From Corynebacterium sp. TAE3-ERU16 (GTDB lineage Bacteria > Actinomycetota > Actinomycetes > Mycobacteriales > Mycobacteriaceae): a stretch of DNA of 64,000 nt. The position numbers and the translations under genes were made by a program. The notes beneath the pieces are model-generated. The model worked only from the letters and a program-made list of their open reading frames with translations, was not told the DNA's origin and made no database searches. Where the stretch lies: assembly GCF_019209935.1 (NCBI RefSeq), contig NZ_JAHUTN010000005.1, positions 1 through 64,000 of the forward strand, in the 5' to 3' direction. Shown one piece after another: positions 29,201 to 35,709 of this stretch. The first letter of the stretch is position 1; every line of letters begins with the position of its first letter.

Positions 29201-30130
29201 GATGTCACTCTCCCCGGCGAAGAAACAGAGGATGTCACCGGGGCCGATGGCCATGAGCTCCTCGATGGCCTCGAGGAGACCGTCGAGCGGATCCCGGTCG
29301 ACGGTCCTGCCGTCCACCTCGAACTCGAGGGGCCGGTAGCGGACCTCGACAGGGAAGGTGCGTCCCGACACCTCGATGATCGGGGCCGGGTTACCGTCGG
29401 AGTCGTGGAAGTGCTCCGCGAAAGCCTCGGGGTCGATGGTCGCGGAGGTGACGATGACCTTGAGATCCGGACGTCGGGGGAGCAGCTGTTTGAGATACCC
29501 GAGGAGGAAGTCGATGTTGAGGCTGCGCTCGTGGGCCTCGTCGATGATGATCGTGTCGTAGGCGTTGAGATCCCGGTCCCGTTGCATCTCGGCGAGAAGT
29601 ATGCCGTCCGTCATGAGCTTGACCGACGTCGATGCCGAGACGCGGTCGTCGAAACGGATGGCGTAGCCGACGGACTCACCGACGTGTTGGCCGAGCTCGT
29701 CGGCGATCCGCTCCGCCACGGTCCTCGCGGCCAGGCGCCGCGGCTGCGTGTGCCCGATGAGCCCACGACGTCCCCGCCCCAGCTCGAGGCAGATCTTCGG
29801 GATCTGGGTGGTCTTGCCGGACCCGGTCTCCCCGGCGATGATCACGACCTGATTGTCTCTGATCGTCTCCGCGATGTCCCCGCGCCGTGCGGTCACCGGA
29901 AGCTGTTCCGGGAAGGTGATCGCGGGAACCGCGGCCTGGCGGGTCGCCAGTTTAACCCGGGCGGTGTCGATGTCGTGCGCGATGGCCGTCAGCGCCTTGG
30001 GGGAGCGTGCCTTGCGGAGCCGTCGACGGAGGGCCCTTTCGTCGGCGATCGTCACGCCGTCGAGCCTGTCGATGAGGTCCTTCCTCGACGGGGGAGCGGA
30101 GTGGGGGCTGGAGTCAGTCTGTGTCATCAC
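26207..30130 (-). CDS. hrpA: ATP-dependent RNA helicase HrpA
   Basis: DEAH-box RNA helicase of 1307 residues, the usual size for HrpA. Motifs in order: I GETGSGKTTQIPK (about 95), Ia TQPRRLAA, II DEAHERS (about 196), III SATI, then VLATNIAETSLTVPGI, QRSGRCGRV, the ratchet (HA2) domain, an OB-fold and the long C-terminal DUF3418 region found in bacterial HrpA. In E. coli HrpA resolves collided ribosomes. The start could be the GTG at 30130 or the adjacent ATG at 30127; TAAGAT lies 9 nt upstream. Divergence from no neighbour: oxyR upstream is on the same strand, 57 bp away. Confidence 0.94.
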   Translation of the reverse strand: MMTQTDSSPHSAPPSRKDLIDRLDGVTIADERALRRRLRKARSPKALTAIAHDIDTARVKLATRQAAVPAITFPEQLPVTARRGDIAETIRDNQVVIIAGETGSGKTTQIPKICLELGRGRRGLIGHTQPRRLAARTVAERIADELGQHVGESVGYAIRFDDRVSASTSVKLMTDGILLAEMQRDRDLNAYDTIIIDEAHERSLNIDFLLGYLKQLLPRRPDLKVIVTSATIDPEAFAEHFHDSDGNPAPIIEVSGRTFPVEVRYRPLEFEVDGRTVDRDPLDGLLEAIEELMAIGPGDILCFFAGESDIRDAMEAIEGRRWRGVEVTPLFGRLSNAEQHRVFSSHRGRRIVLATNIAETSLTVPGIHYVVDTGLARISRYSVRTKVQRLPIEPISQASANQRSGRCGRVADGVAIRLYSEEDFTTRPEFTDPEILRTNLASVILQMASLRLGDIADFPFIQAPDDRSVRDGLLLLHELGALAEGEDNGAPELTPVGRQLARIPVDPRMARMLVEAEKLGCLHEVVVIVAALTIQDVRERPLDHQAQADQAHARFKDTTSDFLGYLKLWGYLHDTRDEMSGNAFRKRMKKEFLHYVRIREWFDLVRQLRGVAKQLGWSANEDVATKTDPRSVHTALLSGLLSHIGMKIGDSREFQGARGTKFMVFPGSALARKPPQFVMAAELVETSRLWARDVASIEPEAVERIAPHLLRHSYSDPFWSAKRTAAMAHQKSTLYGVTIIADRTVPYHRVDPTAARDMFIRHALIEGDWTTHHSFFHENRAMLEDAAGLEDKARRRDIVVDEDTLFDFYDSRIPETVTTGRTFDSWWKKTHRSDPELLSFDPDALINEGRHGIDEEAFPDLWRQGSLDYSLTYHFEPGADDDGVTVRIPIPLLAGVSDEGFDWLVPGLRQELVTELIRTLPKALRRSVVPAPDFAERALPLLRPYSGTICGQLADALRGLGGTGIDDTDFRPRNLPDHLRISFAAVDKRGAVVDRDRNLGALKKRNVEQINASVNRVSRGLQRATAKKWDREKIGDIETEVLTRVDGQEVTAYPALVATPEGVAVRVMPTKQSADSSMLTATLTLLMREIEVPTKQMLNGLPLKQRVAVENYPHGGGEGLVNDARIAAIRDALIEAGGPVRTPEAFRELVARIKPEVPPRVRRTVTALAPGLVDYHRVAEELSLWTGDAIEDMRGQLEFLLPEHAVSVHGVNHLRHLPRYLEAMVIRLDSMEHDPDRDADNQETVRAARDYLEERLRKLPAGRSKTGEVKEIRWMIEELRVSLFAQRLGTPRPVSLKRIQKAVDALR

Positions 30131-30186
30131 TAGGAGTTCATCTTAACCGGGTGGGGTCTGCGGGCGTCGCCGCCGCGGGGCAACCT

Positions 30187-31167
30187 TCAGTCGGCTTTCG
30201 TCGATCGGGGGAGTGAGGTGCCGTTGAGCCCGGACACGGTCTCCGCGTATGCGGCTCGGATGAGCTCACCGAGCTGCTGGAACTCCTCCCGACGTGCTGA
30301 AGATGCGCGGTAGGCGAGTCCTATCGTCCGTTGTGCGTCGACGCCCGGGGCGAAACGCGCGACGGCGAGACCCGGGCGGTCGCACTCCGAGGGGATCGCA
30401 CTGACCGGAACCAGCGTCGTACCCAGTCCACCGGCCACACACTGCATCACCGTCGCCAGGCTCGCGGCGCGGGTCGTCGCTTTCCCGGGTCCGGAGGGGG
30501 CGGGGGAGAAGTCCTGGCTCTGGCAGAGGTCGATGATCTGGTCCCGCAGGCAGTGGCCGTCGTCGAGGAGCAGAAGGTTGAGCTGCTCGAGCTCCGGGAG
30601 GGTGACGTCCTCCCGCCCGGCCATCGGCGAGGTGTCCGGCACGACGACCGCGAACTCCTCCTCGTAGAGGGGCATGGTGGTCAGTCCGGTGCCGGACACG
30701 GGAAGCGCCACGACGGCGCAGTCGATCTGGCCGTCCCGGAGCTGCTCCAGCAGGTGTCTGGTCTGGTCCTCGATGATGCACGGTTGGAGATCGGGCAGAT
30801 CCGAGGCCGTTCTGTGGAGCATGGTCGGCAGGATGTACGGGGCGACGGTCGGGATCATTCCCAGGGCCAGAGGTCCGGTGAGGCTCCCACAGGCCCCCCG
30901 GGCCATGGCGAGGAACGTCTCGGCGGCGTCGAGCGTCGCCTTGGCCGAGGGGAGCAGCTCCTCGCCGGTGGGAGTGACGATGACGCGTCTTGTGGAACGT
31001 TCTATCAGCTGCACCCCCAGACCGGTCTCGAGGGCCACCAGGGCCTGGGACAGACTCGGCTGGGAGATGGACAGCTTCGCCGCAGCCGTCCCGAAGTGGC
31101 GGTTCTCGGCGATGGTGACGAAGGTTCGCAGCTGGGCGAGTGTCGGACGGTACTCTTTATTGCTCAT
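30187..31167 (-). CDS. oxyR: Hydrogen peroxide regulator OxyR
   Basis: LysR-type regulator that senses H2O2 by a disulfide and controls peroxide-defence genes. 326 residues. The N-terminal helix-turn-helix is TLAQLRTFVTIAENRHFGTAAAKLSISQPSLSQAL (split across residues 9-43). The redox cysteines are present: Cys206 and Cys215 in LLDDGHCLRDQIIDLC, diagnostic of OxyR. It is divergent from ahpC-ahpD, its probable target. The frame remains open far upstream, but TATAGT ends 7 nt before ATG 31167 with no Shine-Dalgarno, so a leaderless message starting there is likely. Confidence 0.93.
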   Translation of the reverse strand: MSNKEYRPTLAQLRTFVTIAENRHFGTAAAKLSISQPSLSQALVALETGLGVQLIERSTRRVIVTPTGEELLPSAKATLDAAETFLAMARGACGSLTGPLALGMIPTVAPYILPTMLHRTASDLPDLQPCIIEDQTRHLLEQLRDGQIDCAVVALPVSGTGLTTMPLYEEEFAVVVPDTSPMAGREDVTLPELEQLNLLLLDDGHCLRDQIIDLCQSQDFSPAPSGPGKATTRAASLATVMQCVAGGLGTTLVPVSAIPSECDRPGLAVARFAPGVDAQRTIGLAYRASSARREEFQQLGELIRAAYAETVSGLNGTSLPRSTKAD

Positions 31168-31326
31168 GCCTATTACTATATAACACACCCTAAAGTTAAA
31201 CCTTTTGACGTCACCGTCGGTTGTAGGCATACTCGGAAGTGTCCGACGGCGGCGCCACGGGGCCGCGGTCCGGACACGACGAACGAACAGACAATCTCCA
31301 CAACGACCACCATCAGGAGGCACGAC
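31168..31326. promoter_or_regulatory. oxyR / ahpC divergent promoters
   Basis: For ahpC, TTGACG (31205-31210) and CATACT (31228-31233) with 17-bp spacing form a sigma-A-type promoter, leaving a leader of roughly 90 nt. For oxyR, TATAGT on the minus strand ends 7 nt before its ATG. The AT-rich stretch between them (about 31170-31205) is where OxyR would be expected to bind to both promoters. AGGAGG lies seven nt before ahpC. Confidence 0.65.
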
Positions 31327-31923
31327 ATGGCACTGCTCACCATCGGCGACAGGTTCCCGGAGTTCTCGCTCACCGCACTCAAGGGCGGTTCGCTCCACGA
31401 CGTGAAGGCCAACCAGCCCGACGACTACTTCGAGACGGTCACCAACGACTCCTACGAGGGCAAGTGGAAGGTGTTCTTCTTCTACCCGAAGGACTTCACC
31501 TTCGTCTGCCCCACCGAGATCGCCGCCTTCGGCAAGCTGGACGAGGAGTTCCAGGACCGCGACACCCAGATTCTCGGCGGCTCCGGCGACAACGAGTTCT
31601 CCCACTTCAACTGGCGGGCGACCCACCCCGAGCTGAAGACCGTTCCGTTCCCGATGTTCGCCGACATCCGCCACGACCTGATGCGCGCACTCGGTGTCGA
31701 GAACGCCGACGGTGTCGCCGACCGCGCGACCTTCATCGTCGATCCCGACGGCATCATCCAGTTCGTCTCGGTCACCCCGGACGCCGTCGGGCGTAACGTC
31801 GACGAGGTCCTCCGCGTCCTTGACGCACTCCAGTCCGAAGAGGTCTGCGCCTGCAACTGGCAGAAGAACGATCCCACGAAGAACATCGACAAGATGGAAG
31901 TCCTGAAGGAGGAACTCAAGTAA
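31327..31923 (+). CDS. ahpC: Alkyl hydroperoxide reductase AhpC (peroxiredoxin)
   Basis: Thiol peroxidase that reduces organic hydroperoxides, H2O2 and peroxynitrite. 198 residues. The peroxidatic cysteine is Cys61 (TFVCPTE); Cys174 and Cys176 (VCACNW) near the C-terminus match the three-cysteine arrangement of M. tuberculosis AhpC. It is reduced by AhpD, encoded next. The frame opens earlier, but ATG 31327 has AGGAGG seven nt upstream and begins the peroxiredoxin fold. Divergent from oxyR, so peroxide induction is likely. Confidence 0.96.
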   Translation: MALLTIGDRFPEFSLTALKGGSLHDVKANQPDDYFETVTNDSYEGKWKVFFFYPKDFTFVCPTEIAAFGKLDEEFQDRDTQILGGSGDNEFSHFNWRATHPELKTVPFPMFADIRHDLMRALGVENADGVADRATFIVDPDGIIQFVSVTPDAVGRNVDEVLRVLDALQSEEVCACNWQKNDPTKNIDKMEVLKEELK

Positions 31924-32448
31924 ATGTCGATCGATAACCTGAAGTCGGGACTCCCCGAGTACGCCAAGGACCTGAAGCTCAACCTGAGCAGCCTCGCCCG
32001 CAGCACCGAGCTCAGCGAGCAGCAGCTCTGGGGCACCTTCCTCGCCTGCGCCGCGGCCACCCGCAACGACACCGTCTTCTCCGAGATCTCCGAGGAAGCC
32101 TCGGGCCACCTCCCGGATGAGGCTGTGGAGGCCGCACTCGGTGCCGCGTCCATCATGGCGATGAACAACGTCGCCTACCGCGCCAAGGACTTCCTCGGCG
32201 ATGACTACACCCAGGTCAAGATGGGCCTGCGGATGAACATCATCGGCAAGCCCGGTGTCGACAAGGTCGATTTCGAGCTGTGGTCCCTGGCTGTCTCCAC
32301 GATCAACGGCTGCCCGGACTGCACCATGGCCCACGACAAGACCGTCCGCGGCGAGGGACTCACCAAGGAGCAGGTCTTCGAGGCGGTCAAGATCGCCGCG
32401 ACGATCTCCGGTGTCGCGCAGGCGGTTCAGATCGAGGCCGCACGCTGA
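31924..32448 (+). CDS. ahpD: Alkyl hydroperoxidase AhpD
   Basis: Disulfide reductase adaptor linking AhpC to lipoyl proteins (Lpd/SucB) in M. tuberculosis; weak peroxidase itself. 174 residues, all-helical. The CxxC active site is Cys130 and Cys133 ([12 protein letters not shown]), with Glu118 and His137 also conserved. It starts directly after the ahpC stop (TAA then ATG), with GGAGG inside the end of ahpC as ribosome binding site, so the pair is coupled. A terminator follows at 32489-32533. Confidence 0.96.
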   Translation: MSIDNLKSGLPEYAKDLKLNLSSLARSTELSEQQLWGTFLACAAATRNDTVFSEISEEASGHLPDEAVEAALGAASIMAMNNVAYRAKDFLGDDYTQVKMGLRMNIIGKPGVDKVDFELWSLAVSTINGCPDCTMAHDKTVRGEGLTKEQVFEAVKIAATISGVAQAVQIEAAR

Positions 32449-32488
32449 CGTTCCGCCAGCTGATTCCGGTCGGCCGGAACCGCGCCTG

Positions 32489-32533
32489 AAACCCCTCTCT
32501 CCTCTCGGTCCCCGAGGGCGTGGGAGGGGTTTT
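32489..32533 (+). terminator. Rho-independent terminator after ahpCD
   Basis: AAACCCCTC (32489-32497) pairs with GAGGGGTTT (32525-32532 region), and CTCGG/CCGAG (32504-32516) forms an inner stem. A TTTT run follows. It closes the ahpC-ahpD operon ahead of the two-component genes. Confidence 0.75.
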
Positions 32534-32644
32534 GCCGTGTCCGCACTTCCGGGGCAGGTGGCCGGGGATCGGGTATTCCCCGCGCGGGGGTACCGGTCGA
32601 CAAAACGGGAGTATTCTGAAGCGAATCAACTACTGTTGTTTTGC

Positions 32645-33301
32645 ATGTCTATCAATGTTGTCGCAGTCGATGACCACGATGTCGCTCTGGTGGGTATCCG
32701 GAGTGTGCTGGAGGGGTCGGAGGTGTGCAACCTCGTCGGCGGGTTCTCCGACGTCGATGCTCTCGCGGAGTTCCTCGACGGGCCCGGGGCGCCGAAGGTG
32801 GACCTCGCCCTCCTGGACCTTCGGCTGGGGGATGACTCGGACCCGTACGTCAACGTCACCCGCCTTCGCGAACTCGGACTCAGGGTCCTGGTGTTCTCCG
32901 CGATGGAGAGCCCCTTCTACATGCGTCGGGCGTTGTTGGCCGATGTCAACGGCATGGTGCAGAAATCCGTGGACGTGTCCGAGCTCATCGGTGCGATCAG
33001 GACCGCCGCGGCCGGGAACACCTACGCCACCAGCGACTGGGCGTCGCTGATCGACTCGGATCCACTCGCTGAGGCGATCGACCTCACCGAACGGCAGCAG
33101 GAGATTCTCGTCCTCTACGCGAGTGGCATGACTGCGGATTCCGTGGCCCGGGCCACCGGTCTGAAAGATCCCACGGTCCAGGACCACCTGAACCGTATCC
33201 GGCGGAAATACGTCGACGCGGGACGCCGGGCGAACACGAAGGTCGAGCTCTACCGCCGCGCCCAGCAGGACGGCTACATTCGCGGACCACTGGACCACTG
33301 A
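32645..33301 (+). CDS. LuxR/NarL-type response regulator
   Basis: 218-residue DNA-binding response regulator. The receiver domain has the acidic pair Asp9-Asp10 (VAVDDHDVALVGIRSVL), phosphoacceptor Asp58 (LALLDLRLGDD), a Ser in VLVFSAMES for the usual Thr/Ser, and Lys107 (MVQKSV). A LuxR-like helix-turn-helix lies at about 150-195 (LTERQQEILVLYASGMTADSVARATGLKDPTVQDHL). The kinase gene follows after 8 bp, so the two are one operon and probably a cognate pair. TACTGT ends 8 nt before ATG 32645 without a Shine-Dalgarno. Signal and targets unknown; the neighbouring oxidative-stress operon is separated by a terminator. Confidence 0.85.
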   Translation: MSINVVAVDDHDVALVGIRSVLEGSEVCNLVGGFSDVDALAEFLDGPGAPKVDLALLDLRLGDDSDPYVNVTRLRELGLRVLVFSAMESPFYMRRALLADVNGMVQKSVDVSELIGAIRTAAAGNTYATSDWASLIDSDPLAEAIDLTERQQEILVLYASGMTADSVARATGLKDPTVQDHLNRIRRKYVDAGRRANTKVELYRRAQQDGYIRGPLDH

Positions 33302-33309
33302 CGCCGTCC

Positions 33310-35709
33310 ATGCAGCAACCGTCCTCCGACAGCACGACACGGATCTCCCGGAGTGCCGCTCCGCCGCCGGTCCGGTATCCGGACGACGAATCCTCTGCGG
33401 GGCGCGGGGCGCTCTTCTCCCCCGCGCCCGCTCGTGGCGGGGGCGGGATCCCCGAGGACCTGCTCGCCCGTCTCGCCCGCCACCGGGACGCGGAGGTGTC
33501 CGTCCTGCGGATAACCGCTCTGGTGACCGGTATCTCACTGCTGCTGCATCTGGTGTCCTCGTACACGACCCACTCCACGACCGCTTCCGGGGGTGGCGAC
33601 GGTGATCCGGTCGTCGCGGTGGCGTTCGCGACCCTGGTGGGCTGCGCCCTGCTCCAGCTGATGGCCTGCTTCTCCGCTCGGGCGGCCGTCTACCGGTTCG
33701 CCATGGCGTTCGGCGGAGGAACCTACCTGTTGATGCTGGCCGTCGACGTGACCCTGTTCTTCTCCCGGGGTGAATCACGGCTCGGGCCCGTGCACCTGGG
33801 GGACTACTGCGCGATTCCGGCGGTCATGGTGGCGGCGGCCATCGGCCCCCCGCTGGGACTCATCCTCGCCTTCGCCATGACCGCGGTGGCGGCGATCGCC
33901 AACAACCAGGCCATCACGCCCGTTTCCCAGCTGTTGTCCGTCGGACACGGGTTGATCGTTCCCCTGCCCTTCTTCATCGCCTTCACCATGGGGCTCAGCG
34001 CGGCCCGGCGTCTGGATGCCCGGATCAGCCGCGCGCACCGGGAGATCCTGTGCGAGATCCGTTCCCGGGAACTGCGGGAGACCGAGGCACGGTTCCTCGC
34101 CCACATCCACGACACGGTGCTCACACTCCTGCGTGCGGTCGCATCCGGTGGCATTCCCCCGGACAAGGATCTCATCCTGTCCCATCTGACCCCGTCCGAG
34201 GTACCGACCCCGGACACCGGGATACCGGTGGCCGATGCCGTACGGATGGTGCGTGAGGTTGTGGCTGACGCTGCACCGGGCACGAGGGTCATCGTGACCG
34301 GGAAACCGGCACCCGCCGGAGTGGGACCACCGGGGCAGGTGGTCACGGCCATCTGTGGTGCGATCGGCGAAGCCGCCCTGAACTCCATCCGTCACGCGCG
34401 GACCGATGACCGGCGCTGCGTGATCAGCTGGACGACAGGCAGGGGTGAACTCACCGGATTCCGGGTGCAGTTCACCGACGGCGGAATCGGTTTCGATCCC
34501 GCTTCCGTTCCGGAGAACCGCGCCGGCGTCAGGGTGTCCATCACCGGGCGTGTCGCCGCGACCCCCGGATGCTCGGTCGACGTCCGTTCCAGGCCGGGAT
34601 CGGGTACCCGGGTCACGCTCAGTTGGCGACGCCCGGCGGACCCGGGGAACCGGGAGGATGCCGCTCTACCGTCGCTGTACCGGTTGACCGGTATGTACAT
34701 CACCCACAGTCCGTGGTTCGCCCTCGCGGCAGTCACGGTACTCACCGGTGTCTCACTCGTCGATGAGGACTGCACCCACGGCCTGGCGTGGGGTATCGGG
34801 ATAGCCGCGCTGGCCGTGTCGGTGTTCGCGGTGACCTCCGGGACGACCGAGAGACTGGGACGCCGATCCACCGCGATCGTCGTCGTCTCCGTTGTGGTGA
34901 TGATCGTCGCGGGCGCACTGACCGGCACCATGTCGACCGACGCGTGGCCCGCCGGATGGTGGATGTACGCCACGCAGGTTTCACTACCGCTGTTGGCGAT
35001 CAGGTGTCGGGCCGTGGTGGCTCTGGCCACGACCTTCGTGTGCGCCGCGCTCGTCCGTGTCCTGGTGCTGGCCGGTGTCGACGTTCAGGGGGCGGACACG
35101 GGGATCCTCATGTTCGCGGCCACGACCATCACCGGGGCGTTGGTGCCGTTCCTCGTCCGGCGGGCGACCGCGGGATTCCCGGTCGCGGTCGAGGCGACCC
35201 GGATTCGGAGCGCGGGACTCTCCCGGGTCACCACCCGGTCCAGCTTTCTCGGGGAGAGCTGTGGATGGGTCGGTGACCTCGTTCGCGCCATCCTGGACGA
35301 TGCACGCCCGGAGGCCGCCAGGCGGAGGGACGCGAAGCTCCTCGAGCTACGGCTCCGGGACGCGATCAGATCTCCCCTGCTCGATCGTCCGCGGGTTAAC
35401 AGGGCCGTCTGGGAGGCGAGATCGAGAGGGGTACGGGTCGTGCTCCTCGACGAGCGGTCGGAATCGTCCGCTCTCCGGGGCGTCTCAGGTGGGGACCCTG
35501 ATCCGGAGTCCACCGCGCTCACTGGGGTTCGTTCGGCCGCGGCCGGGATCATCGACGCCGCCGTGGACGGACAGGTCACGGTCCGGCTGCTGCCGGAGGG
35601 GAGGTCGAATATCGCGACGGTGGTCTCGGAGGTCCGTGGCGAGGTCCACTACGTCACGTTCGACCACGCGGGGCGCGCCGTCACACGTCACATGCGGTCG
35701 GAGGACTAG
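33310..35709 (+). CDS. Sensor histidine kinase with second membrane block
   Basis: 799 residues, partner of the preceding regulator. Block 1: about five membrane helices at residues 70-240. Kinase core: His267 in FLAHIHDTVLTLL (HisKA_3-type His-Asp), N-box GEAALNSIRHAR with Asn358, G1 box FTDGGIGFD with Asp390, and G2 box SGTRVTLSW near 433. Unusually, a second membrane block of about five or six helices follows (about 465-625), then a cytoplasmic domain of about 170 residues (LLELRLRDAIRSPLLDRP, SRGVRVVLLDERSE, VRGEVHYVTFDHAGR) that I do not recognise. It could be a fused second, kinase-dead sensor. It overlaps the convergent helicase gene by 4 bp. Confidence 0.8.
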   Translation: MQQPSSDSTTRISRSAAPPPVRYPDDESSAGRGALFSPAPARGGGGIPEDLLARLARHRDAEVSVLRITALVTGISLLLHLVSSYTTHSTTASGGGDGDPVVAVAFATLVGCALLQLMACFSARAAVYRFAMAFGGGTYLLMLAVDVTLFFSRGESRLGPVHLGDYCAIPAVMVAAAIGPPLGLILAFAMTAVAAIANNQAITPVSQLLSVGHGLIVPLPFFIAFTMGLSAARRLDARISRAHREILCEIRSRELRETEARFLAHIHDTVLTLLRAVASGGIPPDKDLILSHLTPSEVPTPDTGIPVADAVRMVREVVADAAPGTRVIVTGKPAPAGVGPPGQVVTAICGAIGEAALNSIRHARTDDRRCVISWTTGRGELTGFRVQFTDGGIGFDPASVPENRAGVRVSITGRVAATPGCSVDVRSRPGSGTRVTLSWRRPADPGNREDAALPSLYRLTGMYITHSPWFALAAVTVLTGVSLVDEDCTHGLAWGIGIAALAVSVFAVTSGTTERLGRRSTAIVVVSVVVMIVAGALTGTMSTDAWPAGWWMYATQVSLPLLAIRCRAVVALATTFVCAALVRVLVLAGVDVQGADTGILMFAATTITGALVPFLVRRATAGFPVAVEATRIRSAGLSRVTTRSSFLGESCGWVGDLVRAILDDARPEAARRRDAKLLELRLRDAIRSPLLDRPRVNRAVWEARSRGVRVVLLDERSESSALRGVSGGDPDPESTALTGVRSAAAGIIDAAVDGQVTVRLLPEGRSNIATVVSEVRGEVHYVTFDHAGRAVTRHMRSED

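Noticed and set aside
31239-31796. ORF of 185 aa over ahpC in another frame
   Set aside because: ahpC is complete with all catalytic cysteines; the overlapping frame has no support.
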